Counted from the stretch's first letter, positions 1-7,102 are shown. The stretch is 7,399 bases of DNA from Muribaculaceae bacterium (GCA_029057255.1 JAICZO010000295.1:1-7399), one strand, 5' to 3'. The notes: generated by a model not told the origin, from the letters alone. Translations and numbers: made by a program.

Positions 1-1440
1 GTCGGCATCGGACTCTTTGCCATGCTCTCGGTGGTCAACTGCCTGTCGTTTGTCATATACGGTTTCGGCATCTCGCGGCGTCTTGTCATGATATGTATGC
101 AGACCACGCCGGCCGAAATCAAAGGATTCTCCTCCGAGCTGTTCTCCAATCTCGGTCATCTTCTGCTGTCGTGGAGAGCGTTGTCGTCAATGGCTGCCGT
201 CGCTGTCCTCTTCCTTGCCGTTCGCCGAGTCGGCAAGGCGCTTTTTACCGGAGCTGTCTGTCTGCTTACGGCGGCAGGCCTGGTGTCGACTGTCGTTTTC
301 TCGTTCACATACACGTCGGGCCGCAGCGCGCACTCGCTTTTCATGCGTGTGTACCGCTATGTCGAGGCCACTGTCGCCGAGCTTGGCGAGTTCGAGCGGC
401 TGAGGAGCGGCATGACTGACTTCCCTCGCCCCGAGACAGTGTCTTCGTCGCACCTCGCCCGCACGGTGGTTGTCGTCATCGGCGAATCGGCATCGAGAGA
501 CCACTGGTCGCTCTACGGCTATCCGCTCGAGACCACGCCGTTTGCCGACAGTATCCGCGAGTCGCTGTATGTGTTCCCGGATGTCATCGGTTCGTCGGCA
601 TCGACATCGGGCAATATGGAGCGCATACTCACATTCAAGCCCGACGACGACACGGAGGGCGACGGCCTGCGCTTCCCGCGTGTTGTAGATATGTTCGGGC
701 ATGCCGGCTACAAGACGTTCTGGCTCTCCAACCAGGAGCGTACCGGACTCGTCAGCAACACGTCAGGCATTCTCGCTTCCAACGCCGATGTGATAGAGTA
801 TGTGGGCAGTGAGAGCTCTGAGGACGCCCTGCTGTTCAAGCACGACGATGCGCTGCTGCCTCCGTTCAGAGAGGCCCTTGCCGATACGGCCGCCTGCAAG
901 CTCGTGTTCGTCCATCTGATAGGCTCGCATACCGACTACTCTTTCCGTTATCCCGCCGATGCCGCCGTTTTCTCGGCCGACGACGAGCTGGCTCTGCCTA
1001 TGCGGCCGTGGCTCGACCGCGAGTCTGCCGGAGTGGTGGCCGCGTATGACAACTCCATCCGCTTCACCGACGCGGTCCTCAGAGAGATAGTCACCGATAT
1101 TGCGGGGCTTGACGAGCCGGCAGTAATGGTCTATCTGTCGGACCACGGCGAGAATGTGTATGACCGGAATATGTTCAGAGGGCGCGACCGAGACTTTGTG
1201 CGTGTGCCCTTTATAGTCTTTGTCAATGATGCTTACCGTCAGTCAGCCCCCGAGATGACTGCTGCGCTCGAGGCTGCCGTCGCGAGGCCGTTTTCGACCG
1301 CCGGTCTTGTGCATCCGCTGATGACCTTGAGCGGAACCGGCTATTGCGACTATGATTCTACTTACGATGTGCTGTCGGAGCACTACCGTATCCGTCCGCG
1401 CTATGTCGACGAGCGGATATGGGACGTGTCGGATAAATGA
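1..1440 (+). CDS. Phosphoethanolamine transferase, CptA/EptA-like sulfatase-fold enzyme (5' end outside window)
   Basis: The frame is open from base 1, so the gene is cut by the window edge; 479 residues are visible, and perhaps 70-100 N-terminal residues are missing compared with EptA/CptA proteins of about 550-580. The fragment starts in a membrane segment and has two more hydrophobic helices (roughly residues 54-76 and 80-105). A periplasmic alkaline-phosphatase/sulfatase-fold domain follows. Visible motifs are VVVIGESASRDH, where the Glu is the expected metal ligand; SSASTSGNM, holding the likely Thr/Ser nucleophile; GYKTFWLSNQ; HLIGSHTDY; and YLSDHGENVYD, with the metal-binding Asp-His pair. 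The GYKTFW and HLIGSH motifs resemble CptA more than EptA. The family moves phosphoethanolamine from phosphatidylethanolamine onto lipid A or LPS core at the outer face of the inner membrane, often lowering sensitivity to cationic peptides. The acceptor here is not known. An internal ATG at 22 is in frame but lies within a helix, so it is not favoured as the start. Confidence 0.87.
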   Translation, partial: VGIGLFAMLSVVNCLSFVIYGFGISRRLVMICMQTTPAEIKGFSSELFSNLGHLLLSWRALSSMAAVAVLFLAVRRVGKALFTGAVCLLTAAGLVSTVVFSFTYTSGRSAHSLFMRVYRYVEATVAELGEFERLRSGMTDFPRPETVSSSHLARTVVVVIGESASRDHWSLYGYPLETTPFADSIRESLYVFPDVIGSSASTSGNMERILTFKPDDDTEGDGLRFPRVVDMFGHAGYKTFWLSNQERTGLVSNTSGILASNADVIEYVGSESSEDALLFKHDDALLPPFREALADTAACKLVFVHLIGSHTDYSFRYPADAAVFSADDELALPMRPWLDRESAGVVAAYDNSIRFTDAVLREIVTDIAGLDEPAVMVYLSDHGENVYDRNMFRGRDRDFVRVPFIVFVNDAYRQSAPEMTAALEAAVARPFSTAGLVHPLMTLSGTGYCDYDSTYDVLSEHYRIRPRYVDERIWDVSDK

Positions 1441-1442
1441 TA

Positions 1443-2018
1443 CTATACTGAGACTACTGCCGTCAGGAGCGTGCCCGGCGCGACGCGGTGGTGGTAGACC
1501 CTGTAGCTGCGGGTCTGCTGTCCGTCGGCCGATGACACCGCGGCAATGTCAGAGCCTGCGGCGGGTAGGTGTATCTGCGCGGTGAAGTCTATCTCCTTCC
1601 CGAGGCGGTGACGTGCCGCCTTGTAGAGAGCCTCTTTCATGGTCCATGCCCGCAGCAGCCCGTCGCCGCCGGCATATGCGTCGCATTCTGCCGGCGAGCA
1701 TATCCTCGGGATGACACGCACAAGCTGCGGCCGCTCGTCCTCGATGTCGATGCCGGCCTCGGTCCCCGCGGGGATGATGGCAAGGGCTGCCATGCCGCGG
1801 CTGTGGCTTATCGACACCCCTTCGTCAGCCTCGCTGCCGTCGCCCTGCAGTATGTACGGCGAGCCGTCGCTGCGGTGGCTGCGCCTTGCGCCAGCGCCGA
1901 AAGCTTCGGCCACGAGCCTTGCCACGGCAGCCTCTTCGGCGCTGCGGCGGGTGCCGCCGTCGGTGACGATGTCGGTGAGATATATGTCGAGCGGTATGTC
2001 GGGGCAGTCAAGTTTCAT
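1443..2018 (-). CDS. 4'-phosphopantetheinyl transferase, Sfp/AcpT type
   Basis: This 191-residue cytoplasmic enzyme is predicted to move the 4'-phosphopantetheine arm of coenzyme A onto a conserved Ser of carrier proteins (fatty acid, polyketide or peptide synthesis). The Sfp-superfamily signatures appear in order: GSPYI near residue 52, SISHS at 69-73, GIDIED at 89-94 (Asp91 and Glu93 are expected Mg2+ ligands), and WTMKEALYK at 125-133 (Glu129 and Lys133 are catalytic or binding residues). It is somewhat shorter than Sfp itself (about 224) but complete in motifs. The ATG overlaps the gldD stop as ATGA, which implies translational coupling to the upstream gldE-gldD genes. Its 3' end lies 2 bp from the stop of the convergent phosphoethanolamine transferase gene. 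Whether it serves the housekeeping acyl carrier protein or a secondary-metabolite carrier cannot be told here. The family assignment is secure; the substrate is not. Confidence 0.92.
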   Translation of the reverse strand: MKLDCPDIPLDIYLTDIVTDGGTRRSAEEAAVARLVAEAFGAGARRSHRSDGSPYILQGDGSEADEGVSISHSRGMAALAIIPAGTEAGIDIEDERPQLVRVIPRICSPAECDAYAGGDGLLRAWTMKEALYKAARHRLGKEIDFTAQIHLPAAGSDIAAVSSADGQQTRSYRVYHHRVAPGTLLTAVVSV

Positions 2019-2584
2019 CGCGGAGCAATGCTGTTGAGTATTCTGAATGCCTCGTCTTTCAGAATCTCGGTGACAGGACGTATAGAGTCGGCAGGCTCCG
2101 TGCTGCCGTGCAGCACTATGGCACCGCTGACAAGGTTGTGGCGGCTGTCGGTGGCTATGAACTGGACGGGTGTCGCCGTGGCTCCGTCGTCAGCCGTTAT
2201 CATTTCGCAGCAGAAGCCGGCGTCGTTTGTGAAAGAGTCGGTGCGCGTCCGTCGGCCGCCCGTGTTGAGGCTTATGCGCTGACGGCGGTTGGCAAGGGCT
2301 TCGGCGAGGCTGTTGCTGTCGGGGAGCGTCACGGAGCTCAGATGCAGGGTGGCGCCATATGCGGGGTAGGCGGCGTCGAGCCAGTTTTCGCCCGGATGCG
2401 TCACGGTGGCCGACGTGCTGACATCAGTCCTTATGCCGCCGGCCGACACCTCCATGCGCGAGGCTGCCGGCGTCTCGACCCGCGGATAGGCATATCTGCG
2501 CGGGGTGGCATCATCGGAGTGCCGGCCGCACGCCGCCACTATCATCATGGCAGCCACGCCGGCAAGTATCGCTCTCGGAGTCAT
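2015..2584 (-). CDS. gldD: GldD-like gliding-motility-associated lipoprotein
   Basis: This is a 189-residue predicted lipoprotein. Its N-terminus has a hydrophobic stretch ending in a lipobox (Val-Ala-Ala-Cys19), so it should be exported, cleaved and lipid-anchored. The mature part carries blocks I recognise from GldD proteins: a YPR motif near residue 33, NWLDAAYPAYGATLHLS at 67-83, TPVQFIATDS at 138-147, and DSIRPVTEILKDE at 166-178. The assignment is strengthened by gldE directly upstream, the same order as in Flavobacterium johnsoniae, where gldD is needed for gliding and for propelling surface beads. The start codon overlaps the gldE stop as ATGA, and an AGGAGGG run sits immediately before the ATG, closer than an ideal Shine-Dalgarno. 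Gut Bacteroidales are generally not gliders, so the role is probably envelope or secretion related (inference). Sequence divergence from flavobacterial GldD is considerable. Confidence 0.82.
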   Translation of the reverse strand: MTPRAILAGVAAMMIVAACGRHSDDATPRRYAYPRVETPAASRMEVSAGGIRTDVSTSATVTHPGENWLDAAYPAYGATLHLSSVTLPDSNSLAEALANRRQRISLNTGGRRTRTDSFTNDAGFCCEMITADDGATATPVQFIATDSRHNLVSGAIVLHGSTEPADSIRPVTEILKDEAFRILNSIAPR

Positions 2585-3972
2585 CCCTCCTGTATGTCAG
2601 GCATTATCTTCACCCTGACTTCGGTGATGCGGTGGTCGGTAATGTCAAGAATCAGGAAGCGGCAGCGCCCGTAGACGAGCGGCTCCTTGTCCTTGGGGAA
2701 GTCGCCTTTGACGGCAAGAAGCATGCCGGCGAGAGTCTCGACATCCTCGGTCACATCCTTGTAGTCGTCGGCGTCGAGCCCTGTGATGCGGAAGAAGTCG
2801 GTCAGGGGTGTGCGTCCCTCGAAGACGTATGTGTCGTCGCGCAGACGCTTGAAGGTGGTGTCGGGCTCGTCGTACTCGTCGTCGATGTCTCCGACAATCT
2901 CCTCGAGGACGTCCTCGAGGGTCACCACTCCCGACGTGCCTCCGAACTCGTCGACCACGACAGCCATGTGTATCTTCAGCTTGCGGAAATCCTCGAGCAG
3001 GTCGTCGATCTGTCGCGACTCGGGCACGAAGTACGCCGGGCGGAGCAGCTTCTGCCACTCGAAGGAGTCGTCGGCCTCCTTCATTATATAAGGTAGAAGG
3101 TCGCGGGAGTAGAGTATGCCTTTGATGTTGTCTTCGGTGTCCTCGTAGACGGGCATTCGCGAGTATCCGCTCTCGAGCACGACCTTCATGACCTGTCCGA
3201 AAGTCATGCCCATCTCGATGTCGGTCAGCTCGACACGCGGCGTCATGATTTCAGACGCCTCGGTATCGCCGAATTTCAGGATGCCCTCGAGCATCTGCTT
3301 GTTGCTGTCGGTGCCGTCCGTTATCTCGAGGGCTATCGAGAGGTCGGATGTCGTGATGTCGTTAGCCTGCTTGGTGACGACGCGGCGCACCAGAGTGCCC
3401 GACTTGACCAGCAGCCTCGACAGCGGCGAAAGCATGTTGTAGATGGCGCTTAGCCCCGGATAGGCAAACGACGCCCAGCCCGAGTTGTTGTTGTTGGCGT
3501 AGAGCTTGGGTATGATTTCGCCGAAAAGCAGTATCAGGAAGGTCAGCAGCACCGTCTGCAGGACGAAGCTCCACACGGCGCTCATGCCTGAGAAGATTGG
3601 GCCGAGGGCGAAGTTACACAGCACTACGAGAGTGACGTTGACAAGGTTGTTGGCTATGAGGATGGTGGCCAGCAGTCGCTGCGGCTCTGAGAGAAGGCGG
3701 CGTATGCCGGCGCCGCGCGGTGTCTCGTCGAGCTCCTCGCACTGTGCCGGGGTGAGAGAGAAATATGCCATCTCGCTTCCGCTCACGAAGCCTGACAGGA
3801 GCAGGCAGAGCAGAGCTACGCACAAGGCTGCAATCTGTGCGGCGCCGAAGGTCGCGGGCAAAGCCACGCCCAAGGCGTCGGCTAAGATGAAAAGTGGCTC
3901 TGTGGCCGGTAAAGGGTCTATATCCAAGGTTATTATGATTAAATTGACAATATCGGAGACCGAAACTGTCAT
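2581..3972 (-). CDS. gldE: GldE-like CNNM/CorC-family membrane protein with CBS domains
   Basis: This 463-residue inner-membrane protein has the TlyC/CorC architecture. An N-terminal hydrophobic segment comes first, then a CNNM (DUF21) membrane domain at about 45-200, with SGSEMAYFSL (64-73), ANNLVNVT (108-115 region) and FGEIIPK (150-156). A pair of CBS modules follows at about 240-365, with IMTPRVEL, GYSRMPVYED and VVDEFGGTSGVVTLEDVLEE. A C-terminal CorC_HlyC domain ends the protein at about 375-458. The family is linked to Mg2+/Co2+ homeostasis, and the CBS pair commonly binds adenine nucleotides. Position directly before gldD identifies it as GldE, which in F. johnsoniae may assist gliding and genetically interacts with gldB. 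The ATG at 3972 gives a normal family length. It lies 63 bp after the response regulator stop with no convincing terminator or promoter between, so co-transcription is possible. Ion-transport function here is inferred only from family membership. Confidence 0.9.
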   Translation of the reverse strand: MTVSVSDIVNLIIITLDIDPLPATEPLFILADALGVALPATFGAAQIAALCVALLCLLLSGFVSGSEMAYFSLTPAQCEELDETPRGAGIRRLLSEPQRLLATILIANNLVNVTLVVLCNFALGPIFSGMSAVWSFVLQTVLLTFLILLFGEIIPKLYANNNNSGWASFAYPGLSAIYNMLSPLSRLLVKSGTLVRRVVTKQANDITTSDLSIALEITDGTDSNKQMLEGILKFGDTEASEIMTPRVELTDIEMGMTFGQVMKVVLESGYSRMPVYEDTEDNIKGILYSRDLLPYIMKEADDSFEWQKLLRPAYFVPESRQIDDLLEDFRKLKIHMAVVVDEFGGTSGVVTLEDVLEEIVGDIDDEYDEPDTTFKRLRDDTYVFEGRTPLTDFFRITGLDADDYKDVTEDVETLAGMLLAVKGDFPKDKEPLVYGRCRFLILDITDHRITEVRVKIMPDIQEG

Positions 3973-4035
3973 GACAGCTCCGTTCGTCCGGGAGTTGATT
4001 CGGTAGTAAATAATTTAGGAAACGACAGCGATGTG

Positions 4036-4731
4036 TCAGCTGATCATATACCCGTGTCCTGACCGGTTCACGATGTGGTTGCCGAGCTCGCCGAGCTTCT
4101 TGCGCAGGCGCGAGATGTTGGTGTCGACAATGCGCTCGTTGGCGCCTGCTGTGTCGTCGCTCCATACGCGGCGGTGAATCTCGATACGCGGCACATAGTT
4201 GTCGACGTTCTTGAGCAGCAGTGTCAGAATAGAATATTCGATTTTCGACAGGGTCACGGGCTGGCCGTCAAGCTTGACAGACTGTGTGGTCAGATCCACG
4301 GTCAGATTCTGGAAGGTCACGATGTTGCCGCCCTTGGCGGGGCGTGCCGTGTGCCTGCGCAGGACCGACTTGACACGTGCTATAAGCTCGCGCAGTGAGA
4401 ATGGCTTGACGATATAGTCGTCGGCTCCGGCATCGAGTGCGTCGATGACCATGCGCTCACTCTTGAATGACGAGTAGAGTATTATGCCGACGTGCTCGGT
4501 CTGAGGGTCGTCCTTAAGGTCAAATATGAGATCCATGCCGCTGTAGGGCTGCTGCATGGCGTCGACGATGACAAGGCGCGTCTCGCCCAGAGACGAGCGG
4601 TCAAGCTGCTCCGCACACTCTATGATGTCGACAGAATAGCCCTCGCTCCTGAGATTAACTCCCAGGAGCTCGGTTATGTTGTTGTCGTCGTCGACAATCA
4701 ATATGTGACCCATTGACGGGGTTGCGGACAT
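4036..4731 (-). CDS. OmpR/PhoB-family response regulator
   Basis: This two-domain transcription factor has 231 residues from the chosen ATG. The receiver domain (about 8-124) opens with GHILIVDDD, which supplies the acidic Mg2+ pocket. The phospho-acceptor is Asp57 in LVIVDAMQQP, the conserved Ser/Thr position is Ser87 in ILYSSF, and the conserved Lys is Lys109 in YIVKPFS. The C-terminal winged helix (about 135-231) shows LTVDLTTQSV, LSKIEYSILTLLL, the recognition-helix region VDTNISRLRKKL, and GHGYMI at the end, all typical of OmpR/PhoB. An in-frame ATG at 4713 (MGHILIV) is an equally reasonable start. A TTG at 4755 would overlap the likely promoter and is disfavoured. No histidine kinase is present in the window, so the partner and regulon are unknown. 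It follows a Na+/phosphate symporter gene, which makes phosphate control an idea, not a conclusion. Confidence 0.92.
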   Translation of the reverse strand: MSATPSMGHILIVDDDNNITELLGVNLRSEGYSVDIIECAEQLDRSSLGETRLVIVDAMQQPYSGMDLIFDLKDDPQTEHVGIILYSSFKSERMVIDALDAGADDYIVKPFSLRELIARVKSVLRRHTARPAKGGNIVTFQNLTVDLTTQSVKLDGQPVTLSKIEYSILTLLLKNVDNYVPRIEIHRRVWSDDTAGANERIVDTNISRLRKKLGELGNHIVNRSGHGYMIS

Positions 4732-4752
4732 AATGCAGTGAATTTTGTAACG

Positions 4753-4784
4753 CAAATTAACAAAATAACTACAATATAAAGCAA
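4753..4784 (-). promoter_or_regulatory. Weak candidate promoter for the response regulator gene
   Basis: Read on the minus strand, TTG (4784-4782) lies 21 bp before TTAATTTG (4760-4753). The latter matches the Bacteroidota -7 box TAnnTTTG except at its second base. Transcription would start around 4746, giving a short leader of about 15 nt to the ATG at 4731 or about 33 nt to 4713. The whole 4740-4800 stretch is AT-rich and sits after a terminator, so a promoter is expected here, but the exact boxes are uncertain. Confidence 0.35.
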
Positions 4785-4814
4785 GTCAGTAACCGTTTTG
4801 TATTGCTATTGTTT

Positions 4815-4852
4815 CCAAAATTTAATTTAACCCGGCTTCCTCTGAAGCAGGG
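4815..4852 (-). terminator. Hairpin terminator after the Na+/phosphate symporter gene
   Basis: On the minus strand the hairpin reads CCC-T-GCTTC, loop AGAG, GAAGC-C-GGG (4852 to 4831): two GC-rich stem blocks separated by one mismatch. It is followed by a T-rich tract, TTAAATTAAATTTT (4830-4817). It lies 22 bp beyond the symporter stop codon. An alternative stem (CCTCTG with CAGAGG, 4839-4858) overlaps it. The tail is interrupted by A bases, so termination may be partial. Confidence 0.7.
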
Positions 4853-4874
4853 CAGAGGAGAGTGGAGAGCATAC

Positions 4875-6695
4875 TCAGGCAACGCTCTTCTTGAAGTTAT
4901 CGCGCAGATTATCCACCACATTGATGATATAATCGCCCGTCTTCTCGAGGTCGCCGATGATATCCATATAGTAGATACCGGCCTGATATTCGTAGTGCTT
5001 CGAGTTGATATTCTCCACGTTGGTGCCGCGGAGGGCGTTGCGGAAGTTGTTGATTTCGCGTTCCTTGTTGTAGGACTCGATCAGCGACTTGCCGCTTACG
5101 TTCTCGATATCCTTGAGCTGGTTGTTCATCAGCTCCATCGCCTGCTTCACATAGACATACATCGAGTCGATGTTGGAGTAAATCTCCTCGTTGAACTCGA
5201 CACCGCTCTGAATCTTGCGGTTCATAATCTTGCCGATGCCGAGGCAGCTGTCGGCGATGCTCTCGATTTCGCTGATTATATTGAGCATGGCGGCGATGCG
5301 CAGCTTACCCTCGTTAGAGAGCCTGCCCTCGGCGCAGCGGTTGAGGTAGTGCGCGATCTCAAGCTCCATGCGGTCCGAAATATCCTCGTACTTCTCGATG
5401 CGCGACAGCAGAGTATTGTACTCCTCGCTCTTCTCCTTAGTGTGTATGAGCGTCTGCGCCATGTCGATCATGCGTCCGACACGCTCGGCGTAGACAGCGA
5501 TTTCCTTCTCAGCCTGAGTGATGTTGAGCTCGGCAGCATTCATAAGACCGCCAGAGATGAACTTGAGAGTGAACTCGGAGTCGTCGCGGTTCTTGCTCGG
5601 TACAATCCACTCCACAATCTTCACATACACATTGGTGAGCCATATCATCACAACAACGTTCACGATATTGAATGTCGTGTGGAAAATCGAAAGACCGAAC
5701 GACACACTCATCTGCATCGTCGCTATCCTCTGAAGCACATCATGACCCGCCGGAAGCGAATTATCGAAGAGATGATTGTACAGGTCGGGGTTGGTAGCCT
5801 CGATGTTTGTCACATATTTATATAAGGCAGTAGGGTCGCCCTGGCCTATAGCCTCGGTCAGCCACGTGTTGAAATTGGCAAACGGAACGAAGATGCACAG
5901 ACACCAGATCGTGCCGAGAAGGTTGAACAGAAGGTGACCCATCGAAGCACGCTTCGCAGCAACATTACCGCTGAGCGACGCCAGAATAGGAGTGATTGTC
6001 GTACCGATGTTGCTGCCCAGCACCAGCGCACACGCCAGGTCGAAAGTAATCCAGCCCTTGCTGCACATGATAAGCGTAATAGCGAAAGTCGCCGCCGACG
6101 ACTGAATCACAATCGTCACAAGCATGCCCACAAGCGTAAAGATAAGTATCGACCGGATGCCCAGAGAAGCATACTCCTTAAGCACCGCAAACATCTCAGG
6201 GTTGTTCTGCAGGTCAGGTACATACGCACTGATCATGTCAAGACCCATGAAAAGGAAAGAGAAACCGATAAGGAACTCGCCGATACTCTTCGTCTTGCTC
6301 TTGTTCATCAGAAGAAGCACAACAGCAAGGCCGATCAGCGGTAGTACAAAAACCGAAATGTTGACCTTGAAACCGAAAAGAGAGATAATCCACGCAGTAA
6401 ACGTCGTACCGACATTCGCACCCATGATGACAGCCATCGACTGGCCGAGCGACATAAGACCCGCGTTGACAAAACTTACCACCATCACCGTCGATGCCGA
6501 CGAACTCTGGATGAGCGCCGTGATAAGGCATCCGGTTATAAGACCCGTGAATCGGTTGCGGGTCATAGCCGACAATATGTTGCGGAGTCGGTCGCCCGCG
6601 GCCTTCTGAAGGCCCTCGCTCATTACCTTCATGCCGTAGAGGAAAAGTCCTACGGCACCGAGCAAGCCTAAGAAATCTAAAAAGCTGTAATCCAT
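4875..6695 (-). CDS. Na+/phosphate symporter-family protein with PhoU-like C-terminal domain
   Basis: This 606-residue integral membrane protein belongs to the NptA/PNaS (Na/Pi cotransporter II-related) family, predicted to move inorganic phosphate with Na+ across the inner membrane. Two copies of the family's hallmark unit are visible: QSSSAST (63-69) with GANVGTT (92-98), and QSSAAT (198-203) with GSNIGTT (227-233). This is the internal duplication that forms the transport core. Hydrophobic helices continue to about residue 365. Residues about 385-600 are soluble, helical and charged, matching a PhoU-like domain (for example DISDRMELEIAHY and IIGDLEKTGDYI). The frame stays open upstream to 6902, but ATG 6695 is chosen because a perfect promoter lies at 6749-6779, inside that extension, and because homologues begin just before the first helix. 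It ends at its own terminator, separating it from the response regulator. Uptake versus efflux direction cannot be told from sequence. Confidence 0.92.
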   Translation of the reverse strand: MDYSFLDFLGLLGAVGLFLYGMKVMSEGLQKAAGDRLRNILSAMTRNRFTGLITGCLITALIQSSSASTVMVVSFVNAGLMSLGQSMAVIMGANVGTTFTAWIISLFGFKVNISVFVLPLIGLAVVLLLMNKSKTKSIGEFLIGFSFLFMGLDMISAYVPDLQNNPEMFAVLKEYASLGIRSILIFTLVGMLVTIVIQSSAATFAITLIMCSKGWITFDLACALVLGSNIGTTITPILASLSGNVAAKRASMGHLLFNLLGTIWCLCIFVPFANFNTWLTEAIGQGDPTALYKYVTNIEATNPDLYNHLFDNSLPAGHDVLQRIATMQMSVSFGLSIFHTTFNIVNVVVMIWLTNVYVKIVEWIVPSKNRDDSEFTLKFISGGLMNAAELNITQAEKEIAVYAERVGRMIDMAQTLIHTKEKSEEYNTLLSRIEKYEDISDRMELEIAHYLNRCAEGRLSNEGKLRIAAMLNIISEIESIADSCLGIGKIMNRKIQSGVEFNEEIYSNIDSMYVYVKQAMELMNNQLKDIENVSGKSLIESYNKEREINNFRNALRGTNVENINSKHYEYQAGIYYMDIIGDLEKTGDYIINVVDNLRDNFKKSVA

Positions 6696-6748
6696 CTCTG
6701 GTATAAATGGGTTAAAATCGAAACGGCGATCGGTGCGGCTTCGTGGTG

Positions 6749-6779
6749 CAAAGATAGTAACTAAACTCAATATTTCAAA
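6749..6779 (-). promoter_or_regulatory. Bacteroidota-type promoter of the Na+/phosphate symporter gene
   Basis: On the minus strand, TTTG (6779-6776) is followed by 19 bp and then TATCTTTG (6756-6749), an exact match to the Bacteroidota -33/-7 consensus TTTG and TAnnTTTG. The predicted start is around 6742-6745, giving a leader of about 50 nt before the ATG at 6695. This promoter rules out translation from the longer open frame reaching 6902. Confidence 0.85.
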
Positions 6780-6988
6780 AACGCACCCAAATAAAATACC
6801 ATTGTACCGTCCGCGCACGCGTATACAACGCGTATACGTGCACACCGCATACAACCACACCTCCCGCCGTAAAACAAAAAACACACCCTTCCGACACACC
6901 AAAACGGCAAAGAAAATAGTCTAAACCGCCACGGAAATGTAAACGAACGTTAAAATCGTGTTTTATAACACATTTTTTCGTCAAAAAA
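6780..6988. other. Gene-free spacer between divergent promoters, A+C-skewed
   Basis: No gene is supported here. Within 6841-6920, about 65 of 80 plus-strand bases are A or C, an unusual amino/keto strand bias. The part nearest the rRNA promoter (6945-6988) is AT-rich. It contains a small inverted repeat, GTGTT-TTAT-AACAC (6958-6971), and a TTTTTT-CGTC-AAAAAA motif (6973-6988), both of the kind found in curved upstream promoter elements. The tandem repeat at 6817-6837 is listed separately. Confidence 0.6.
6817..6837. repeat. Tandem 10-bp direct repeat with 11-bp period
   Basis: ACGCGTATAC occurs exactly twice, at 6817-6826 and 6828-6837, separated by one A, so the units recur once per helical turn. 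Each unit contains the palindromes ACGCGT and GTATAC, and the flanks (GCAC on the left, GTGC on the right) make the whole block a near-palindrome. It lies about 40 bp upstream of the -33 box of the symporter promoter and about 150 bp upstream of rRNA promoter P1. The repeat is seen directly; an operator role is inferred. Confidence 0.6.
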
Positions 6989-7020
6989 TTTGGAGGGTTC
7001 AGAAAAAGGGCATAACTTTG
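6989..7020 (+). promoter_or_regulatory. rRNA operon promoter P1
   Basis: TTTG (6989-6992), 20 bp, then TAACTTTG (7013-7020), an exact match to the Bacteroidota -7 consensus. Upstream are phased T and A tracts (6973-6988) that could act as an UP element contacting RNA polymerase alpha. The start is predicted near 7024-7027, about 345 nt before the 16S 5' end. Confidence 0.85.
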
Positions 7021-7025
7021 CACTC

Positions 7026-7050
7026 GCTTTCGGGAAGCAAGCCCTGAAGC
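7026..7050 (+). other. Small hairpin in the P1-specific leader
   Basis: GCTT (7026-7029) pairs with AAGC (7047-7050), and GGG (7032-7034) with CCC (7042-7044), separated by a 2-nt internal mismatch; the loop is AAGCAAG. A second short stem, CGCC-AGAG-GGCG, follows at 7054-7065. Both would be present only at the very 5' end of P1 transcripts. Their stability is modest and a function is not shown. Confidence 0.35.
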
Positions 7051-7102
7051 TCACGCCAGAGGGCGGACGAAAAATTAAAATAAGTTAAAAACTGAACAAA
7101 GT

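Noticed and set aside
1569..2282. Plus-strand open frame of 237 codons
   Set aside because: It is a shadow of the PPTase and gldD genes, whose motifs and lipobox are clear on the minus strand; high GC content creates long antisense frames.
4732..4755. TTG start for the response regulator
   Set aside because: It would overlap the candidate -7 box and add residues not expected before the receiver domain; ATG at 4731 or 4713 is better.
4803..5825. Long open frame (340 codons) on the plus strand
   Set aside because: It is fully antisense to the symporter's PhoU-like region and adjoining sequence, has repetitive Val/Asp/Leu composition from reverse-complement codons, and matches no family I recognise.
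6696..6902. 69-residue N-terminal extension of the symporter frame
   Set aside because: It contains the perfect promoter at 6749-6779 and the repeat at 6817-6837, is Arg/Cys-rich, and lies upstream of the expected transcription start.
6958..6978. GTGTT-TTAT-AACAC hairpin followed by six T, as a plus-strand terminator
   Set aside because: The stem is AT-rich and short, and no plus-strand gene precedes it. It is better read as part of the AT-rich region upstream of rRNA promoter P1.
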